NCBI RefSeq assembly: GCF_002843385.1
Contig: NZ_MVDE01000003.1
Span: forward strand, 1 to 64,000
Length of the DNA: 64,000 bases
DNA from: Labilibaculum manganireducens
GTDB lineage: Bacteria; Bacteroidota; Bacteroidia; Bacteroidales; Marinifilaceae
Direction of reading: 5' to 3'
Shown here: positions 38,142 through 46,868 of the stretch, one piece after another
Position numbering within the stretch: the first letter of the stretch is position 1
Layout: each line of letters opens with the position of its first letter
Made by a program: the position numbers and the translations under genes
Notes under the pieces: model-generated
What the model was told of the DNA's origin: nothing
The model's input: only the letters and a program-made list of their open reading frames with translations
Databases searched by the model: none

Positions 38142-38843
38142 ATGAACTTATTTTATACACCAGATATCCAGAATCGATTTTATCAATTGGATGAAATTGA
38201 ATCAAAACATTGCATTAGAGTACTTCGGTTAAAAGAGGAAGATATTATTCATCTGATTGATGGCAAAGGCTCTCTTTACAAAGCAAAAATAATTGACGCT
38301 CATCCTAAAAGATGCACTGTTGAATGTATCGAGACTCAAACGGAATTTGGGAAACTGAATTACCAATTACACATTGCTCTGGCACCAACAAAAAATATGG
38401 ATAGAACAGAATGGTTCATGGAAAAATGTACCGAAATTGGTATTCATGAATTCACTCCTCTTCTATGTCAGCACTCCGAGAGGAAAGTAGTGAAACATGA
38501 GCGTTTGTTTAAAGTAATTACCTCAGCAGTTAAACAATCGCTTAAAGCTTACCATCCAATTTTAAATGAACAAACCAAATTTTCCGATTTGGTAACGTCC
38601 CCATTCGATGGAGAAAAATACATAGCTCATTGCAACGAAGGTGATAAAACGCATCTAAAAAACCTTTACCGGGCAAAACAAAATGCACTAATCTTGATTG
38701 GTCCTGAAGGAGATTTTAGTATTGAAGAAGTAAATCTGGCTAAAGAAAATGGCTTTAAAGAAATTAGTCTGGGAGAAAGCCGTTTGAGAACAGAAACAGC
38801 AGGAGTTGTTGCATGTAATATCATTAGTTTAGAAAACCAATAA
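38142..38843 (+). CDS. rsmE: 16S rRNA (uracil-1498-N3)-methyltransferase
   Basis: RsmE methylates U1498 of 16S rRNA. The 233-residue protein has the PUA-like N-domain (SKHCIRVLRLKEEDIIHLID) and a SPOUT knot with the usual motifs ALAPTKNMDRTEWFMEKCTEIG, LIGPEGDFS and ISLGESRLRTETA. A possible -7 box TAACTTTG lies at 38101-38108, but without a clear TTTG upstream. A DUF4159 gene follows seven bases after its stop. Confidence 0.96.
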   Translation: MNLFYTPDIQNRFYQLDEIESKHCIRVLRLKEEDIIHLIDGKGSLYKAKIIDAHPKRCTVECIETQTEFGKLNYQLHIALAPTKNMDRTEWFMEKCTEIGIHEFTPLLCQHSERKVVKHERLFKVITSAVKQSLKAYHPILNEQTKFSDLVTSPFDGEKYIAHCNEGDKTHLKNLYRAKQNALILIGPEGDFSIEEVNLAKENGFKEISLGESRLRTETAGVVACNIISLENQ

Positions 38844-38850
38844 TCATTTG

Positions 38851-39507
38851 ATGAGTAAAATAATTCATACTGCGCTTTTTTTGCTCATTAGTTTGTGCTC
38901 CTTTTCACAAAACACAACGGTTCGAATCGGTTTACTAAAATACAATGGCGGTGGTGACTGGTATGCAAATCCAGGATCACTTCCCAATCTCATCGAATTT
39001 TGCAATCGCAACAATATTGCAAGCATCTATAAAGATGCCAATATTGTTGAAGTGGGAAGTCCTGAGCTATTCTCCTATCCATTTGTTCACCTAACCGGGC
39101 ACGGAAATATTGTTTTGAACAATCAGGAAGTTACAAATTTAAGGAAGTACCTTGAAGGTGGAGGCTTTCTTCATGTTGATGACAATTATGGTTTAAATGC
39201 CTATTTCAGACGCGAGATAAAAAAAGTGTTTCCGAACGAAAAAATGATTGAATTACCCTTTTCTCATCCAATTTATCATCAAGTGTACGAATTCCCAAAC
39301 GGACTACCGAAAATACATGAACACGATGGAAAACCGCCTCAGGGCTTTGGTATTTTTCACAAAGGCAGATTGGTTTGTTTTTACACTTACGAAACAGATT
39401 TGGGCGATGGCTGGGAAGATACTTCTGTTCACAACGATACAGAAATTAATCATCAAAAAGCACTAAAGATGGGTGCAAATATTATTTCTTACTCGTTTAG
39501 TAATTAG
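38851..39507 (+). CDS. Exported DUF4159 protein
   Basis: A 218-residue protein starting at the ATG at 38851, seven bases after rsmE (an in-frame TTG just upstream is unlikely to be the start). A signal peptide ends near LCSFSQ. The mature part is a DUF4159 domain, a class-I glutamine-amidotransferase-like fold: VRIGLLKYNGGGDWYANP, FVHLTGHGNI, GGGFLHVDDNYG and LPFSHPIYHQVYEFPNGLPK. Family function is unknown; the nucleophile typical of amidotransferases is not evident. It closes a two-gene unit with rsmE. Confidence 0.88.
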   Translation: MSKIIHTALFLLISLCSFSQNTTVRIGLLKYNGGGDWYANPGSLPNLIEFCNRNNIASIYKDANIVEVGSPELFSYPFVHLTGHGNIVLNNQEVTNLRKYLEGGGFLHVDDNYGLNAYFRREIKKVFPNEKMIELPFSHPIYHQVYEFPNGLPKIHEHDGKPPQGFGIFHKGRLVCFYTYETDLGDGWEDTSVHNDTEINHQKALKMGANIISYSFSN

Positions 39508-39635
39508 AATTATTCTTAATTACCTTATTCTCTTCCCATAAACGAATCTTCATCTTATTTTGGCTTGAATTTCCCTTAACAAAATGATATCTTATACTGA
39601 TATTACATTGTTTTCAGTTACTTAAGATATTTACT

Positions 39636-40832
39636 ATGGCAAAATCAACGAAAGGAATTATTGGAATTCTAACTGGTGGTGGTGATGTTCCCGGTTTAAA
39701 TCCCGCTATTCGTGCTGTCACAATTAGAGCAATAAGGGAAGGTTATCAGGTAATCGGCATTCGCAAAGGCTGGAGAGGTTTAATTGATATTATCCGTGAT
39801 AAAAAAGCAGATAACAGCGAGAACTATATTTCATTAAGTGAAGAACTGGTAAACAAAGTTGGTAGGACCGGCGGTACATTTCTTCACACTTCCAGAGTAA
39901 ATCCTTCAAAAACATCAAGAGATAGAATTCCAACTCATCTAAAAGAAAAATACAATGAAGAGGTTAATGATTTAACGGAAGAGGTTCTTGCCAATCTGGC
40001 TTTTCTGAACATTGACTATTTAATTCCAATAGGAGGTGACGACACTCTTAGCTATGGTGTGCGATTGTACAAAGAAGGATTTAAAGTTATTGCCATACCT
40101 AAAACCATGGATAACGATGTTCCCGGAACTGACTACTGTATCGGATTTAGTACATGTATCACACGTACCATTTCATTAACACACAGCCTAAGAACATCAG
40201 CTGGTTCGCATGAAAGATTACTGGTATTGGAAGTTTTCGGTCGTTATGCGGGATTTACAGCAATTTTACCAACGCTGGCCGGTGCCGCAAATAGATGTGT
40301 AATTCCAGAATACAATTTTGACATAGAACGCTTAACCGAGTTAATGATACAGGATCGATTCTCAAATCCAAGTCATTATTCCGTTGTGTTAATTTCTGAA
40401 GGAGCTAGTTTCTCAGGCGGGGATATGATTTTCCAGGATGATGTCAGAGACGATTACGGACATAGAAAATTAGGTGGCATTGGTGACCGTGTATCCGAAC
40501 ATCTGAAACAATTATCTCCAAAATACAACAATTCAAAACCGATTAATGTTATCAATCAAAAGTTAGGTTATCTGGTTCGTTGCGGTGATCCGGATGCTAT
40601 TGATTCCATAGTTCCTATGGCATTTGGAAATCTGGCTTTGGATTTAATCATTAAAGGAGTTCATGGCAGATTAATAACACTCCGAAATGGAAGATATGAT
40701 AATGCTCCGATAGATATTGTTACAAGCTCTAAAAAATTGGTGGATGTTGACCGATATTATAATACCGATCGGTTAAGACCAAAATACAACAGCTTCGAAA
40801 TGCAGCCATTATTTTTAATGACCGGATTGTAA
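39636..40832 (+). CDS. 6-phosphofructokinase, predicted pyrophosphate-dependent
   Basis: The enzyme phosphorylates fructose 6-phosphate. The 398-residue protein has the glycine loop GILTGGGDVPGLNPAIRAV, the phosphoryl-donor loop PIGGDDTLSYG and the catalytic PKTMDNDVPGTDYCIGFST. In this family ATP enzymes carry Gly in the GGDG motif and usually PGTxDND, while PPi-dependent enzymes carry GGDD plus PKTxDND. This protein has the second pair, so pyrophosphate use and reversibility are predicted from known family rules. The length (about 400) also suits the PPi-type group rather than the 320-residue PfkA of E. coli. It is a single gene with its own terminator. Confidence 0.93.
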   Translation: MAKSTKGIIGILTGGGDVPGLNPAIRAVTIRAIREGYQVIGIRKGWRGLIDIIRDKKADNSENYISLSEELVNKVGRTGGTFLHTSRVNPSKTSRDRIPTHLKEKYNEEVNDLTEEVLANLAFLNIDYLIPIGGDDTLSYGVRLYKEGFKVIAIPKTMDNDVPGTDYCIGFSTCITRTISLTHSLRTSAGSHERLLVLEVFGRYAGFTAILPTLAGAANRCVIPEYNFDIERLTELMIQDRFSNPSHYSVVLISEGASFSGGDMIFQDDVRDDYGHRKLGGIGDRVSEHLKQLSPKYNNSKPINVINQKLGYLVRCGDPDAIDSIVPMAFGNLALDLIIKGVHGRLITLRNGRYDNAPIDIVTSSKKLVDVDRYYNTDRLRPKYNSFEMQPLFLMTGL

Positions 40833-40856
40833 GAAAAAAATGTTTAGTATATTTGA

Positions 40857-40890
40857 GAAACCTTTCGTTACCGAAAGGTTTCTGCTTTTA
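40857..40890 (+). terminator. Rho-independent terminator after the phosphofructokinase gene
   Basis: GAAACCTTTCG and CGAAAGGTTTC form an 11-bp perfect stem with the loop TTAC, followed by TGCTTTTAT. Confidence 0.8.
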
Positions 40891-40953
40891 TCAGAATATC
40901 CAAACCATTTTTGAACCCTCTTCAGAATTTATTTTTTCACTATTAAATTTATT

Positions 40954-41598
40954 ATGCTGGAATATAACATCTTAGGCATTCAATTACTTGAATGGATTGG
41001 CTATGCTGCCTCGGTATTGGTTTTGATTTCTTTAACAATGACTTCGATTGTAAAATTAAGATGGTACAATTTGACTGGAGCTATTCTTTTTTCTGCTTAC
41101 GGATTTTTAATTGGCTCCTTACCTGTTGGAATCATGAATTTTCTTATTGTTTGCGCAAACCTATACAATCTGCAGAAAATGTATAAGCGAAAAGAAGACT
41201 TTAAAATCATTGAGATAAAAGAAAATGACGAGCTGTTAACGCATTTTCTTGACTTTTATAAAAAGGACATTAAGAGTTTCTTTCCGGATTATAAGATGGA
41301 AAAAGGACAATTGGGAATGTTTGTACTAAGAGATATGGCAGTTGCAGGAATTTTTATCGGATCTAAAGATCAAACAGAACTAAGAATTGAAATGGATTAT
41401 GCATTACCTCAGTACCGCGACTTTAAAGTTGGTGCTTATTTGTACAATCAATTAAGTGATATTTTACAGAAACACGATATCAATTCCGTTTATTTCGACA
41501 CGGGAATAAATCTAAAATATATGGAGAAAATGGGATTTGAAGCATCCAATAAAGATGGCAATTCCATCATGCAAAAATCACTAAAAAAATCCTCTTAA
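40954..41598 (+). CDS. Membrane protein with a GNAT-like cytoplasmic domain
   Basis: A 214-residue protein. Residues about 10-75 form three membrane helices (LLEWIGYAASVLVLISLTMT, WYNLTGAILFSAYGFLIGSL, VGIMNFLIVCANLYNL), an arrangement like YgjV or PnuC-like small membrane proteins. Residues about 85-210 resemble a GCN5-type acetyltransferase by secondary-structure order, with QLGMFVLRDMAVAGIFIGS as central strands, YRDFKVGAYLYNQLSDIL as the acetyl-CoA helix region and YFDTGINLKYMEKMGFE at the end. The glycine-rich acetyl-CoA loop is weak, so activity is uncertain. Its 3' end abuts a nested inverted-repeat element that may end transcription. Confidence 0.7.
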   Translation: MLEYNILGIQLLEWIGYAASVLVLISLTMTSIVKLRWYNLTGAILFSAYGFLIGSLPVGIMNFLIVCANLYNLQKMYKRKEDFKIIEIKENDELLTHFLDFYKKDIKSFFPDYKMEKGQLGMFVLRDMAVAGIFIGSKDQTELRIEMDYALPQYRDFKVGAYLYNQLSDILQKHDINSVYFDTGINLKYMEKMGFEASNKDGNSIMQKSLKKSS

Positions 41599-41604
41599 TA
41601 ACTT

Positions 41605-41739
41605 AAGAGGATGTCCAAAAAGTTCAATCTTATTGTCATTCTGAGCTTGTCGAAGAATCTTTATCTTTGAAAAACAGATGTTTCGACTTCGCTCAACATG
41701 ACATTTTCGAGTGAAACTTTACTTTTTGGACACCCTCTT
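41605..41739. repeat. Nested inverted-repeat element (MITE/REP-like)
   Basis: A 135-base element between convergent genes. The outer arms AAGAGGATGTCCAAAAAGT (41605-41623) and ACTTTTTGGACACCCTCTT (41721-41739) match at 18 of 19 positions as inverted repeats. Inside them a second pair faces each other: TGTCATTCTGAGCTTGTCGA (from 41634) and a partner ending CGCTCAACATGACA (41682-41703). The whole unit can fold as one long hairpin with an internal loop. Sequences of the TGTCATTCTGAGC type recur between genes in many Bacteroidota genomes. The right arm followed by a T run can also end transcription of the membrane-protein gene. There is no open reading frame inside. Confidence 0.75.
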
Positions 41740-41742
41740 TTT

Positions 41743-41928
41743 TTATTCTTCTAATTTGTTGGCATCTTCGGAGCCATTATCTTTTTTTCGTCCTGCTTCA
41801 TTCAAGGCTTTATTCAAAATCCATTCAATTTGTCCATTCGTACTACGAAATTCATCAACAGCCCACCTTTCCAACTTTTTGTACATCTCAGGATCAAGAC
41901 GCAGAACAAATGATTTCTTTTTTGCCAT
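41743..41928 (-). CDS. Arc-type ribbon-helix-helix DNA-binding protein
   Basis: A 61-residue protein. Residues 3-45 fit the ribbon-helix-helix fold: KSFVLRLDPEMYKKLERWA (beta strand then helix A) and EFRSTNGQIEWILNKALNEA (the Ser/Thr-Asn turn and helix B), followed by an acidic tail. Proteins of this size bind DNA as dimers at short palindromes or tandem half-sites. It starts 10 bases after the SPFH gene on the same strand, and this pairing is frequent in Bacteroidota. It may repress its own operon through the palindrome at 42804-42826. Confidence 0.85.
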   Translation of the reverse strand: MAKKKSFVLRLDPEMYKKLERWAVDEFRSTNGQIEWILNKALNEAGRKKDNGSEDANKLEE

Positions 41929-41938
41929 AGTTAATTAA

Positions 41939-42793
41939 TTATTGATACAAAGTTCCGGTATTTACAACAGGAGTTACATCTTTATCGGAACAAAGCACAA
42001 CCATCAAATTACTAACCATTGTTGCTTTTTTATCCTCATCAAGATCAACAATGTTTTTTTGTGCCAATTGCTCCAATGCCATATCAACCATACTAACAGC
42101 ACCTTCAACAATTTTAAAACGCGCAGCAACCACCGCCGTTGCCTGCTGACGACGCAACATTGCACCCGCAATTTCAGAGGCGTACGCAAGATAGTTAATT
42201 CTTGCTTCCATCACTTCAATTCCGGCAATTTCCAATCGTTCAGTCAACTCTCTTTCCAATAATTCACTTACATTATTTCCTCCCGAACGCAAGGTAATCT
42301 CAGCCTGTTCATCCTCAAAATTATCATACGGATACGAACCAGCCATATGTCGAATAGCAGCCTCAGACTGAATATTCACAAAATGTTCGAAGTTATCTAC
42401 ATCAAAAGCAGCTTTGTAGGTATCTCTTACCCTCCATACCAAAACAACCCCAATCATAATCGGATTTCCAATTTTGTCATTCACCTTTATAGGATCACTA
42501 TCCAGATTCCGGGCTCTCAAACTCACTTTCTTTTTTACCATAAATGGATTTACCCAAAAGAATCCATTAGTCATTATGGTTCCTTTATATGCTCCAAACA
42601 GCACCAAAACTGAGGTTTCATTTGGATTAACGATTGTAAACCCCGGAATAAAAGCTATTACCAAAGGTATAAAAATAACGAAAAACGGATTCCTTACCAT
42701 TACCAATCCTACTATGCCAATTACCAGCATAGCCAGAACAATGAAAACCATTAAAAATCCTGACTTTCCAGAATAACTTTTTTCTTCTCTCAT
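41939..42793 (-). CDS. SPFH (stomatin/prohibitin) domain membrane protein
   Basis: A 284-residue protein with a membrane hairpin (about 11-56) and a cytoplasmic or periplasmic SPFH domain (about 58-230): PNETSVLVLFGAYKGTI, RARNLDSDPIKVNDKIGNP and MIGVVLVWRVRDTYKAAFDV, then an Ala/Glu-rich helix (LERELTERLEIAGIEVMEARI; RRQQATAVVAARFKIVEGAV). SPFH proteins form large membrane rings that organise proteases or lipids. It is followed at 10 bases by a ribbon-helix-helix gene, and its promoter carries a palindrome. The C-terminal 50 residues hold a conserved DLDEDKKATMVSNLMVVL segment typical of this sub-group. Confidence 0.92.
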   Translation of the reverse strand: MREEKSYSGKSGFLMVFIVLAMLVIGIVGLVMVRNPFFVIFIPLVIAFIPGFTIVNPNETSVLVLFGAYKGTIMTNGFFWVNPFMVKKKVSLRARNLDSDPIKVNDKIGNPIMIGVVLVWRVRDTYKAAFDVDNFEHFVNIQSEAAIRHMAGSYPYDNFEDEQAEITLRSGGNNVSELLERELTERLEIAGIEVMEARINYLAYASEIAGAMLRRQQATAVVAARFKIVEGAVSMVDMALEQLAQKNIVDLDEDKKATMVSNLMVVLCSDKDVTPVVNTGTLYQ

Positions 42794-42803
42794 AATAATT
42801 TAG

Positions 42804-42826
42804 TTTGATATCATTTTGATATCAAA
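42804..42826. promoter_or_regulatory. Palindromic operator candidate of the SPFH/RHH operon
   Basis: TTTGATATC and GATATCAAA form a perfect 9-bp inverted repeat around ATTTT; the core TTGATATCA occurs twice at an 11-base step. It lies 10 bases upstream of the SPFH start codon and overlaps the proposed -7 box, an ideal place for repression. Ribbon-helix-helix proteins bind such repeated half-sites, so the regulator encoded in the same operon is the natural candidate. The pairing is inferred. Confidence 0.55.
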
Positions 42827-42853
42827 TATACATCTTTATTTTAAAATTGGAAA
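42823..42853 (-). promoter_or_regulatory. Promoter candidate of the SPFH/RHH operon
   Basis: On the minus strand TATATTTG (42830-42823) matches the Bacteroidota -7 consensus TAnnTTTG, and 19 bases upstream is TTTC (42853-42850), one base from the -33 box TTTG. Confidence 0.5.
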
Positions 42854-42870
42854 TTTTAGAACAAAAAAAA

Positions 42871-42890
42871 CCGGAGTACAAATACTCCGG
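42871..42890 (-). terminator. Rho-independent terminator of the small hypothetical gene
   Basis: CCGGAGTA and TACTCCGG form an 8-bp stem around a CAAA loop. On the minus strand it is followed by eight T. It is just after the stop of the 79-residue gene. Confidence 0.88.
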
Positions 42891-42897
42891 CTATTTC

Positions 42898-43137
42898 TTA
42901 GTTTAATGCTATTTCTGCAATATCTGGCAATTTCAGATTCACATTTTTTGTGGACTGACGAAATCCTAAAACACGATGAAGAAGATTTGATTGAGACTTC
43001 ACTTTGAATCTGTCCAGATATTCAACGAGTTCAACAGATTCGAAAACATCAGAATTTGCAATCCGATCCATAAGTGAAATCATTTCTTGTCCTGTATTTT
43101 TACGGGCAAAATTTAAAAGAGTATAAACATCATTCAT
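42898..43137 (-). CDS. Small conserved-looking protein of unknown function
   Basis: A 79-residue soluble protein, counted from the ATG at 43137. It is largely helical (MNDVYTLLNFARKN, ISLMDRIANSDVF, ELVEYLDRFKVKS) with no recognisable motif. Its reality is supported by a good terminator directly after the stop codon and by its place 120 bases downstream of an ECF sigma factor gene that has its own terminator. It is thus a separate unit rather than a cotranscribed anti-sigma factor. Confidence 0.65.
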   Translation of the reverse strand: MNDVYTLLNFARKNTGQEMISLMDRIANSDVFESVELVEYLDRFKVKSQSNLLHRVLGFRQSTKNVNLKLPDIAEIALN

Positions 43138-43205
43138 AGGCAAATAATTATTTCTATTTTCCTATTAACGATTAAAATTTCCTTTTAGTATCCGGAATCA
43201 AAAAA

Positions 43206-43231
43206 GACTGGAAAACGTACATCTTCCAGTC
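43206..43231 (-). terminator. Rho-independent terminator of the sigma factor gene
   Basis: GACTGGAA (43206-43213) and TTCCAGTC (43224-43231) form an 8-bp stem with a 10-base loop, followed on the minus strand by a run of T. Confidence 0.8.
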
Positions 43232-43258
43232 AATTTATTTTTAGATAAAATATTCCTG

Positions 43259-43852
43259 CTAAAGAGTAAGACTCATATTTTTTTCTTCAATTGTTTTCCG
43301 CATATTGATTAAGGCATATCTCATACGCCCCAGAGCAGTATTGATACTAACATCAGTATGTTCGGCAATCTCTTTAAAACTTAAACCTTTATAATGCCGC
43401 AAAATAACAACTTCCCTCTGATCCTCAGGAAGTTCATCAACCAATTTACGAACATCATCATGAATCTGATTTTGAATAAGTTCATCTTCATAGTTTCCTT
43501 CACAATATTTGGAAGAATTGAAAATATCCAATTCATAATCATCTTTCGAGAACGTGTTATTCTGTTTCTCTTTTCTAAAATGATCTATAATTAAATTATG
43601 AGCTATTCTCAGCACCCAAGCCAAAAATTTCCCATTGTCTTGATATTTCCCCATACGGAGCGATCGGATTACCTTAATAAAGGTATCCTGAAATAAGTCC
43701 TCGGAAAGCTGATGATTTTTTACAATTAGATAGATATACGTATATACTCTGTCCCTATGTCGGGTTACAAGAGTGTCAATACTATCATGATTACCATCAA
43801 TGAATTGCTTAACGAGATCATAATCGGTAGGATTAATTTTTCTCAATTTCAC
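43259..43852 (-). CDS. ECF-type RNA polymerase sigma factor
   Basis: A 197-residue sigma-70-family factor of the RpoE class. Region 2 is at about 20-90 (LVTRHRDRVYTYIYLIVKN, DLFQDTFIKVIRSL, FLAWVLRIAHNLIIDHFRK) and region 4 at about 130-190 (LPEDQREVVILRHYKGLSFKE and a helix-turn-helix VSINTALGRMRYALINMRK). The start codon as read is GTG (43852); no good ATG exists before region 2. No anti-sigma membrane protein is adjacent on either side, so activity may be set by its own expression, as in some constitutively used Bacteroidota ECF factors. It is divergent from uvrA. Confidence 0.92.
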   Translation of the reverse strand: MKLRKINPTDYDLVKQFIDGNHDSIDTLVTRHRDRVYTYIYLIVKNHQLSEDLFQDTFIKVIRSLRMGKYQDNGKFLAWVLRIAHNLIIDHFRKEKQNNTFSKDDYELDIFNSSKYCEGNYEDELIQNQIHDDVRKLVDELPEDQREVVILRHYKGLSFKEIAEHTDVSINTALGRMRYALINMRKTIEEKNMSLTL

Positions 43853-43961
43853 AGCTATTTAATAAAACAGTGTAAAAATTATTCTATAAGCAATGTCTCC
43901 TTTTTTATTGATGGTTAATAAATATCCCTAACAAGATGCAATAAACTAATTTTTAATGAGA

Positions 43962-43992
43962 TTTGAAAATGTTTAGAAGTTAAATATCTTTG
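43962..43992 (+). promoter_or_regulatory. Promoter of uvrA
   Basis: TTTG at 43962-43965 and TATCTTTG at 43985-43992 are separated by 19 bases. Both match the Bacteroidota consensus TTTG / TAnnTTTG without a mismatch. Transcription should begin near 43999, about 50 bases before the uvrA start. Confidence 0.7.
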
Positions 43993-44047
43993 TAGATTAG
44001 ATTTTAGTAAACTTATAAGAAACCTAATTCAGGGTCGAATAATAAAT

Positions 44048-46852
44048 ATGGCGGACAAGAATTCAGAAAAGTACATTTATATAAAAGGGGCAAAAGTTCA
44101 TAATCTAAAGAACATCGACCTTAAGATTCCCAGAAATAAGTTTATTGTAATCACAGGACTTTCAGGATCAGGGAAATCATCATTGGCATTTGACACCCTT
44201 TACGCTGAAGGACAACGAAGGTATGTGGAAAGTTTATCTTCCTATGCAAGACAATTTTTAGGACGAATTGACAAACCTGAGGTTGATTTTATTAAAGGGA
44301 TACCTCCTGCCATCGCAATTGAACAGAAGGTAAATACCCGGAATCCACGCTCAACAGTTGGCACATCAACAGAGATTTACGATTATCTTAAACTTCTTTT
44401 TGCAAGAATAGGGAAAACGTACTCGCCCATTTCAAATACCCTGGTTAAGAGGCACTCCATTACTGACGTTGTGAAGTATATCCTTAGTCAGGAAGAAGGT
44501 GTTCCGGTAATGATTTTAGCAGAAATGCTTAATGGCGACCGAAGTAAAAAAGAGCAACTGGAAGTTTTATCTCAACAAGGATTTTCAAGAGTAGAAAATA
44601 AAGGAGAAATCCATAAGATTTTTGACGCAATTGAGAATCCGGGTCTTCTTCAGGATGATGAGCCAATTCATATCGTAATTGATCGAATAAGAGTTTCTTC
44701 AGATGAAGATACTCAAAACAGAATAGCTGATTCCCTGCAAACTGCATTTTACGAAGGAAAAGGTGAATGCCTGCTTTCTATTAATGGAAGTGCAGATTAC
44801 CAAGCTTTCTCGAATCGTTTCGAGGCCGATGGAATTGTATTTGAAGATCCAAATGTTCACACATTCAGCTTTAACAATCCACTTGGAGCATGTCCAACCT
44901 GCGAAGGCTTTGGAAAGGTAATTGGTATTGATGAAGATCTGGTTATCCCAAACAAAACACTAAGCATCTACGACGATGCTGTTGTTTGCTGGAAAGGTGA
45001 GAAAATGCAGGAATGGAAAAATAAATTAATCTATTCTGCCGATAAGTTTGATTTTCCTATACATCGCTCCTATTTTGAATTGAGCAAAGAAGAAAAACTT
45101 TTACTATGGACTGGAAATAAACACTTTAAGGGTTTAAATGATTTTTTTAAATATCTGGAAGCAAAACAATATAAGATTCAATACCGGGTCATGCTATCCC
45201 GATACAGAGGAAAAACAGTTTGTCCGGACTGTAGAGGAACCCGGTTGAAAAAAGAGGCCGGCTATGTAAAAGTAAATGATAAAAACATTCAGGACTTGGT
45301 GTTAATGCCATTGAATGAGCTCAACGTTTTTTTTCAGAATTTAAATTTGGATAAAACCGATGAGAAAATTGCCAGTCGCTTACTTGTAGATATTAGAAAC
45401 CGCATTAATTTCCTATCTGATGTCGGATTGGGTTACCTAACCCTTAATCGATTATCCAGCAGTCTGTCCGGTGGAGAATCGCAGCGAATCAATTTAGCAA
45501 CCTCATTAGGAAGCAGTCTTGTTGGTTCGCTTTACATTCTGGATGAACCAAGTATCGGACTTCATTCGCGGGACACCGAATTGCTCATAAAAGTTTTGAG
45601 GGAATTGCGCGATTTGGGAAATACGGTTATTGTTGTTGAGCACGATGAAGATATAATTTTGGCCGCTGATGAACTTATCGATATCGGGCCATACGCCGGC
45701 CGGCTTGGCGGTGAAGTCGTATTCCAAGGAAATATTGATCAGTTAAAAAAGTCATCGGAAAGTTTAACTTCTCAATACATTTCCGGAAAAATGATGATCC
45801 CTGTGCCCACCACACGAAAAAAATGGAACAATTTCATTGAAATAATTGGTGCAAGGGAGAATAATCTAAAAGGCTTAAACATTAAATTCCCATTAAATAT
45901 CATGTCAGTTATCACTGGTGTGAGTGGATCCGGAAAATCTTCTCTTGTGAAAACGATCCTGTATCCGGCCTTAAAGAAACATTACGGCGGGTACTCCGAT
46001 AAAAGTGGTCATTTCGATGCTCTTAAAGGAGATCTTCATCTTATTAAAGACATCGAATTTGTCGATCAGAATCCAATTGGGAAATCATCCCGGTCGAATC
46101 CTGTTACCTACTTAAAAGCATATGACGAAATCCGAAAACTATTTGCCGATCAAAAAGCATCTAAATATAGTGGTTTTAAGCCTTCACATTTTTCCTTTAA
46201 TATTGACGGAGGCAGATGCGATGAATGTCAGGGGGAAGGAATAATTAAGGTTGAAATGCAGTTTATGGCTGATATTTACCTGCAATGCGAAAGTTGTAAG
46301 GGAAAAAGATTCAAAGATGATATTCTGCAAATTAGATACAATCAGAAAAACATTCATGACGTATTGGAAATGACTGTAAACGAATCGGTTGAATTCTTTT
46401 CTCAGGGTAAAAGCACAACAGAAAAGAAAATTGTTCAACGATTACAACCACTGGTTGATGTAGGATTAGGTTACGTGAAATTAGGTCAATCATCAAGCAC
46501 CTTAAGTGGTGGTGAAAGCCAAAGAGTAAAACTAGCTTCCTTTTTGGCGAAAGAAAAAGCAGAACCTTGCCTGTTTGTTTTTGATGAACCAACAACTGGC
46601 TTGCATTTTCACGATATCAATAAATTAATGGATGCATTTAATGCCCTAATATCAAGAGGACATACGCTAATTATTATTGAACACAATATGGAAATAATTA
46701 AATGTGCCGATTGGTTAATTGATTTAGGTCCTGAAGGTGGAATTAATGGAGGGCAGATTGTTTTTGAGGGAGTTCCCGAAGATGCTGTTCATTGTTCAGC
46801 TTCCTATACAGGACGATATTTAAATGAAAAAATAGATAAAAAAGGTTCTTAA
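44048..46852 (+). CDS. uvrA: Excinuclease ABC subunit A
   Basis: UvrA is the damage-sensing ATPase of nucleotide excision repair. The 934-residue protein has two ABC modules: Walker [13 protein letters not shown] near residue 37 with ABC signature [12 protein letters not shown] near 475, and Walker [13 protein letters not shown] near 622 with [12 protein letters not shown] near 820. Zinc sites are visible at [17 protein letters not shown] and CDECQGEG...CESCKGKRF. The region [14 protein letters not shown] is the usual one after the first Walker motif. Length is normal (E. coli 940). It has its own promoter and terminator and is a single-gene unit. Confidence 0.98.
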   Translation: MADKNSEKYIYIKGAKVHNLKNIDLKIPRNKFIVITGLSGSGKSSLAFDTLYAEGQRRYVESLSSYARQFLGRIDKPEVDFIKGIPPAIAIEQKVNTRNPRSTVGTSTEIYDYLKLLFARIGKTYSPISNTLVKRHSITDVVKYILSQEEGVPVMILAEMLNGDRSKKEQLEVLSQQGFSRVENKGEIHKIFDAIENPGLLQDDEPIHIVIDRIRVSSDEDTQNRIADSLQTAFYEGKGECLLSINGSADYQAFSNRFEADGIVFEDPNVHTFSFNNPLGACPTCEGFGKVIGIDEDLVIPNKTLSIYDDAVVCWKGEKMQEWKNKLIYSADKFDFPIHRSYFELSKEEKLLLWTGNKHFKGLNDFFKYLEAKQYKIQYRVMLSRYRGKTVCPDCRGTRLKKEAGYVKVNDKNIQDLVLMPLNELNVFFQNLNLDKTDEKIASRLLVDIRNRINFLSDVGLGYLTLNRLSSSLSGGESQRINLATSLGSSLVGSLYILDEPSIGLHSRDTELLIKVLRELRDLGNTVIVVEHDEDIILAADELIDIGPYAGRLGGEVVFQGNIDQLKKSSESLTSQYISGKMMIPVPTTRKKWNNFIEIIGARENNLKGLNIKFPLNIMSVITGVSGSGKSSLVKTILYPALKKHYGGYSDKSGHFDALKGDLHLIKDIEFVDQNPIGKSSRSNPVTYLKAYDEIRKLFADQKASKYSGFKPSHFSFNIDGGRCDECQGEGIIKVEMQFMADIYLQCESCKGKRFKDDILQIRYNQKNIHDVLEMTVNESVEFFSQGKSTTEKKIVQRLQPLVDVGLGYVKLGQSSSTLSGGESQRVKLASFLAKEKAEPCLFVFDEPTTGLHFHDINKLMDAFNALISRGHTLIIIEHNMEIIKCADWLIDLGPEGGINGGQIVFEGVPEDAVHCSASYTGRYLNEKIDKKGS

Positions 46853-46867
46853 AGGAACCTTTTTTTA
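46841..46867. terminator. Bidirectional terminator between uvrA and an exported protein gene
   Basis: AAAGGTTC and GAACCTTT form an 8-bp stem that contains the uvrA stop codon in its loop. There is a T run on both strands, so it can serve uvrA and the converging gene at 46869. Confidence 0.8.
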
Positions 46868-46868
46868 C

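Noticed and set aside
38848-38850. TTG as the start codon of the DUF4159 gene
   Set aside because: The next codon is ATG and gives a standard signal peptide, so the TTG is unnecessary.
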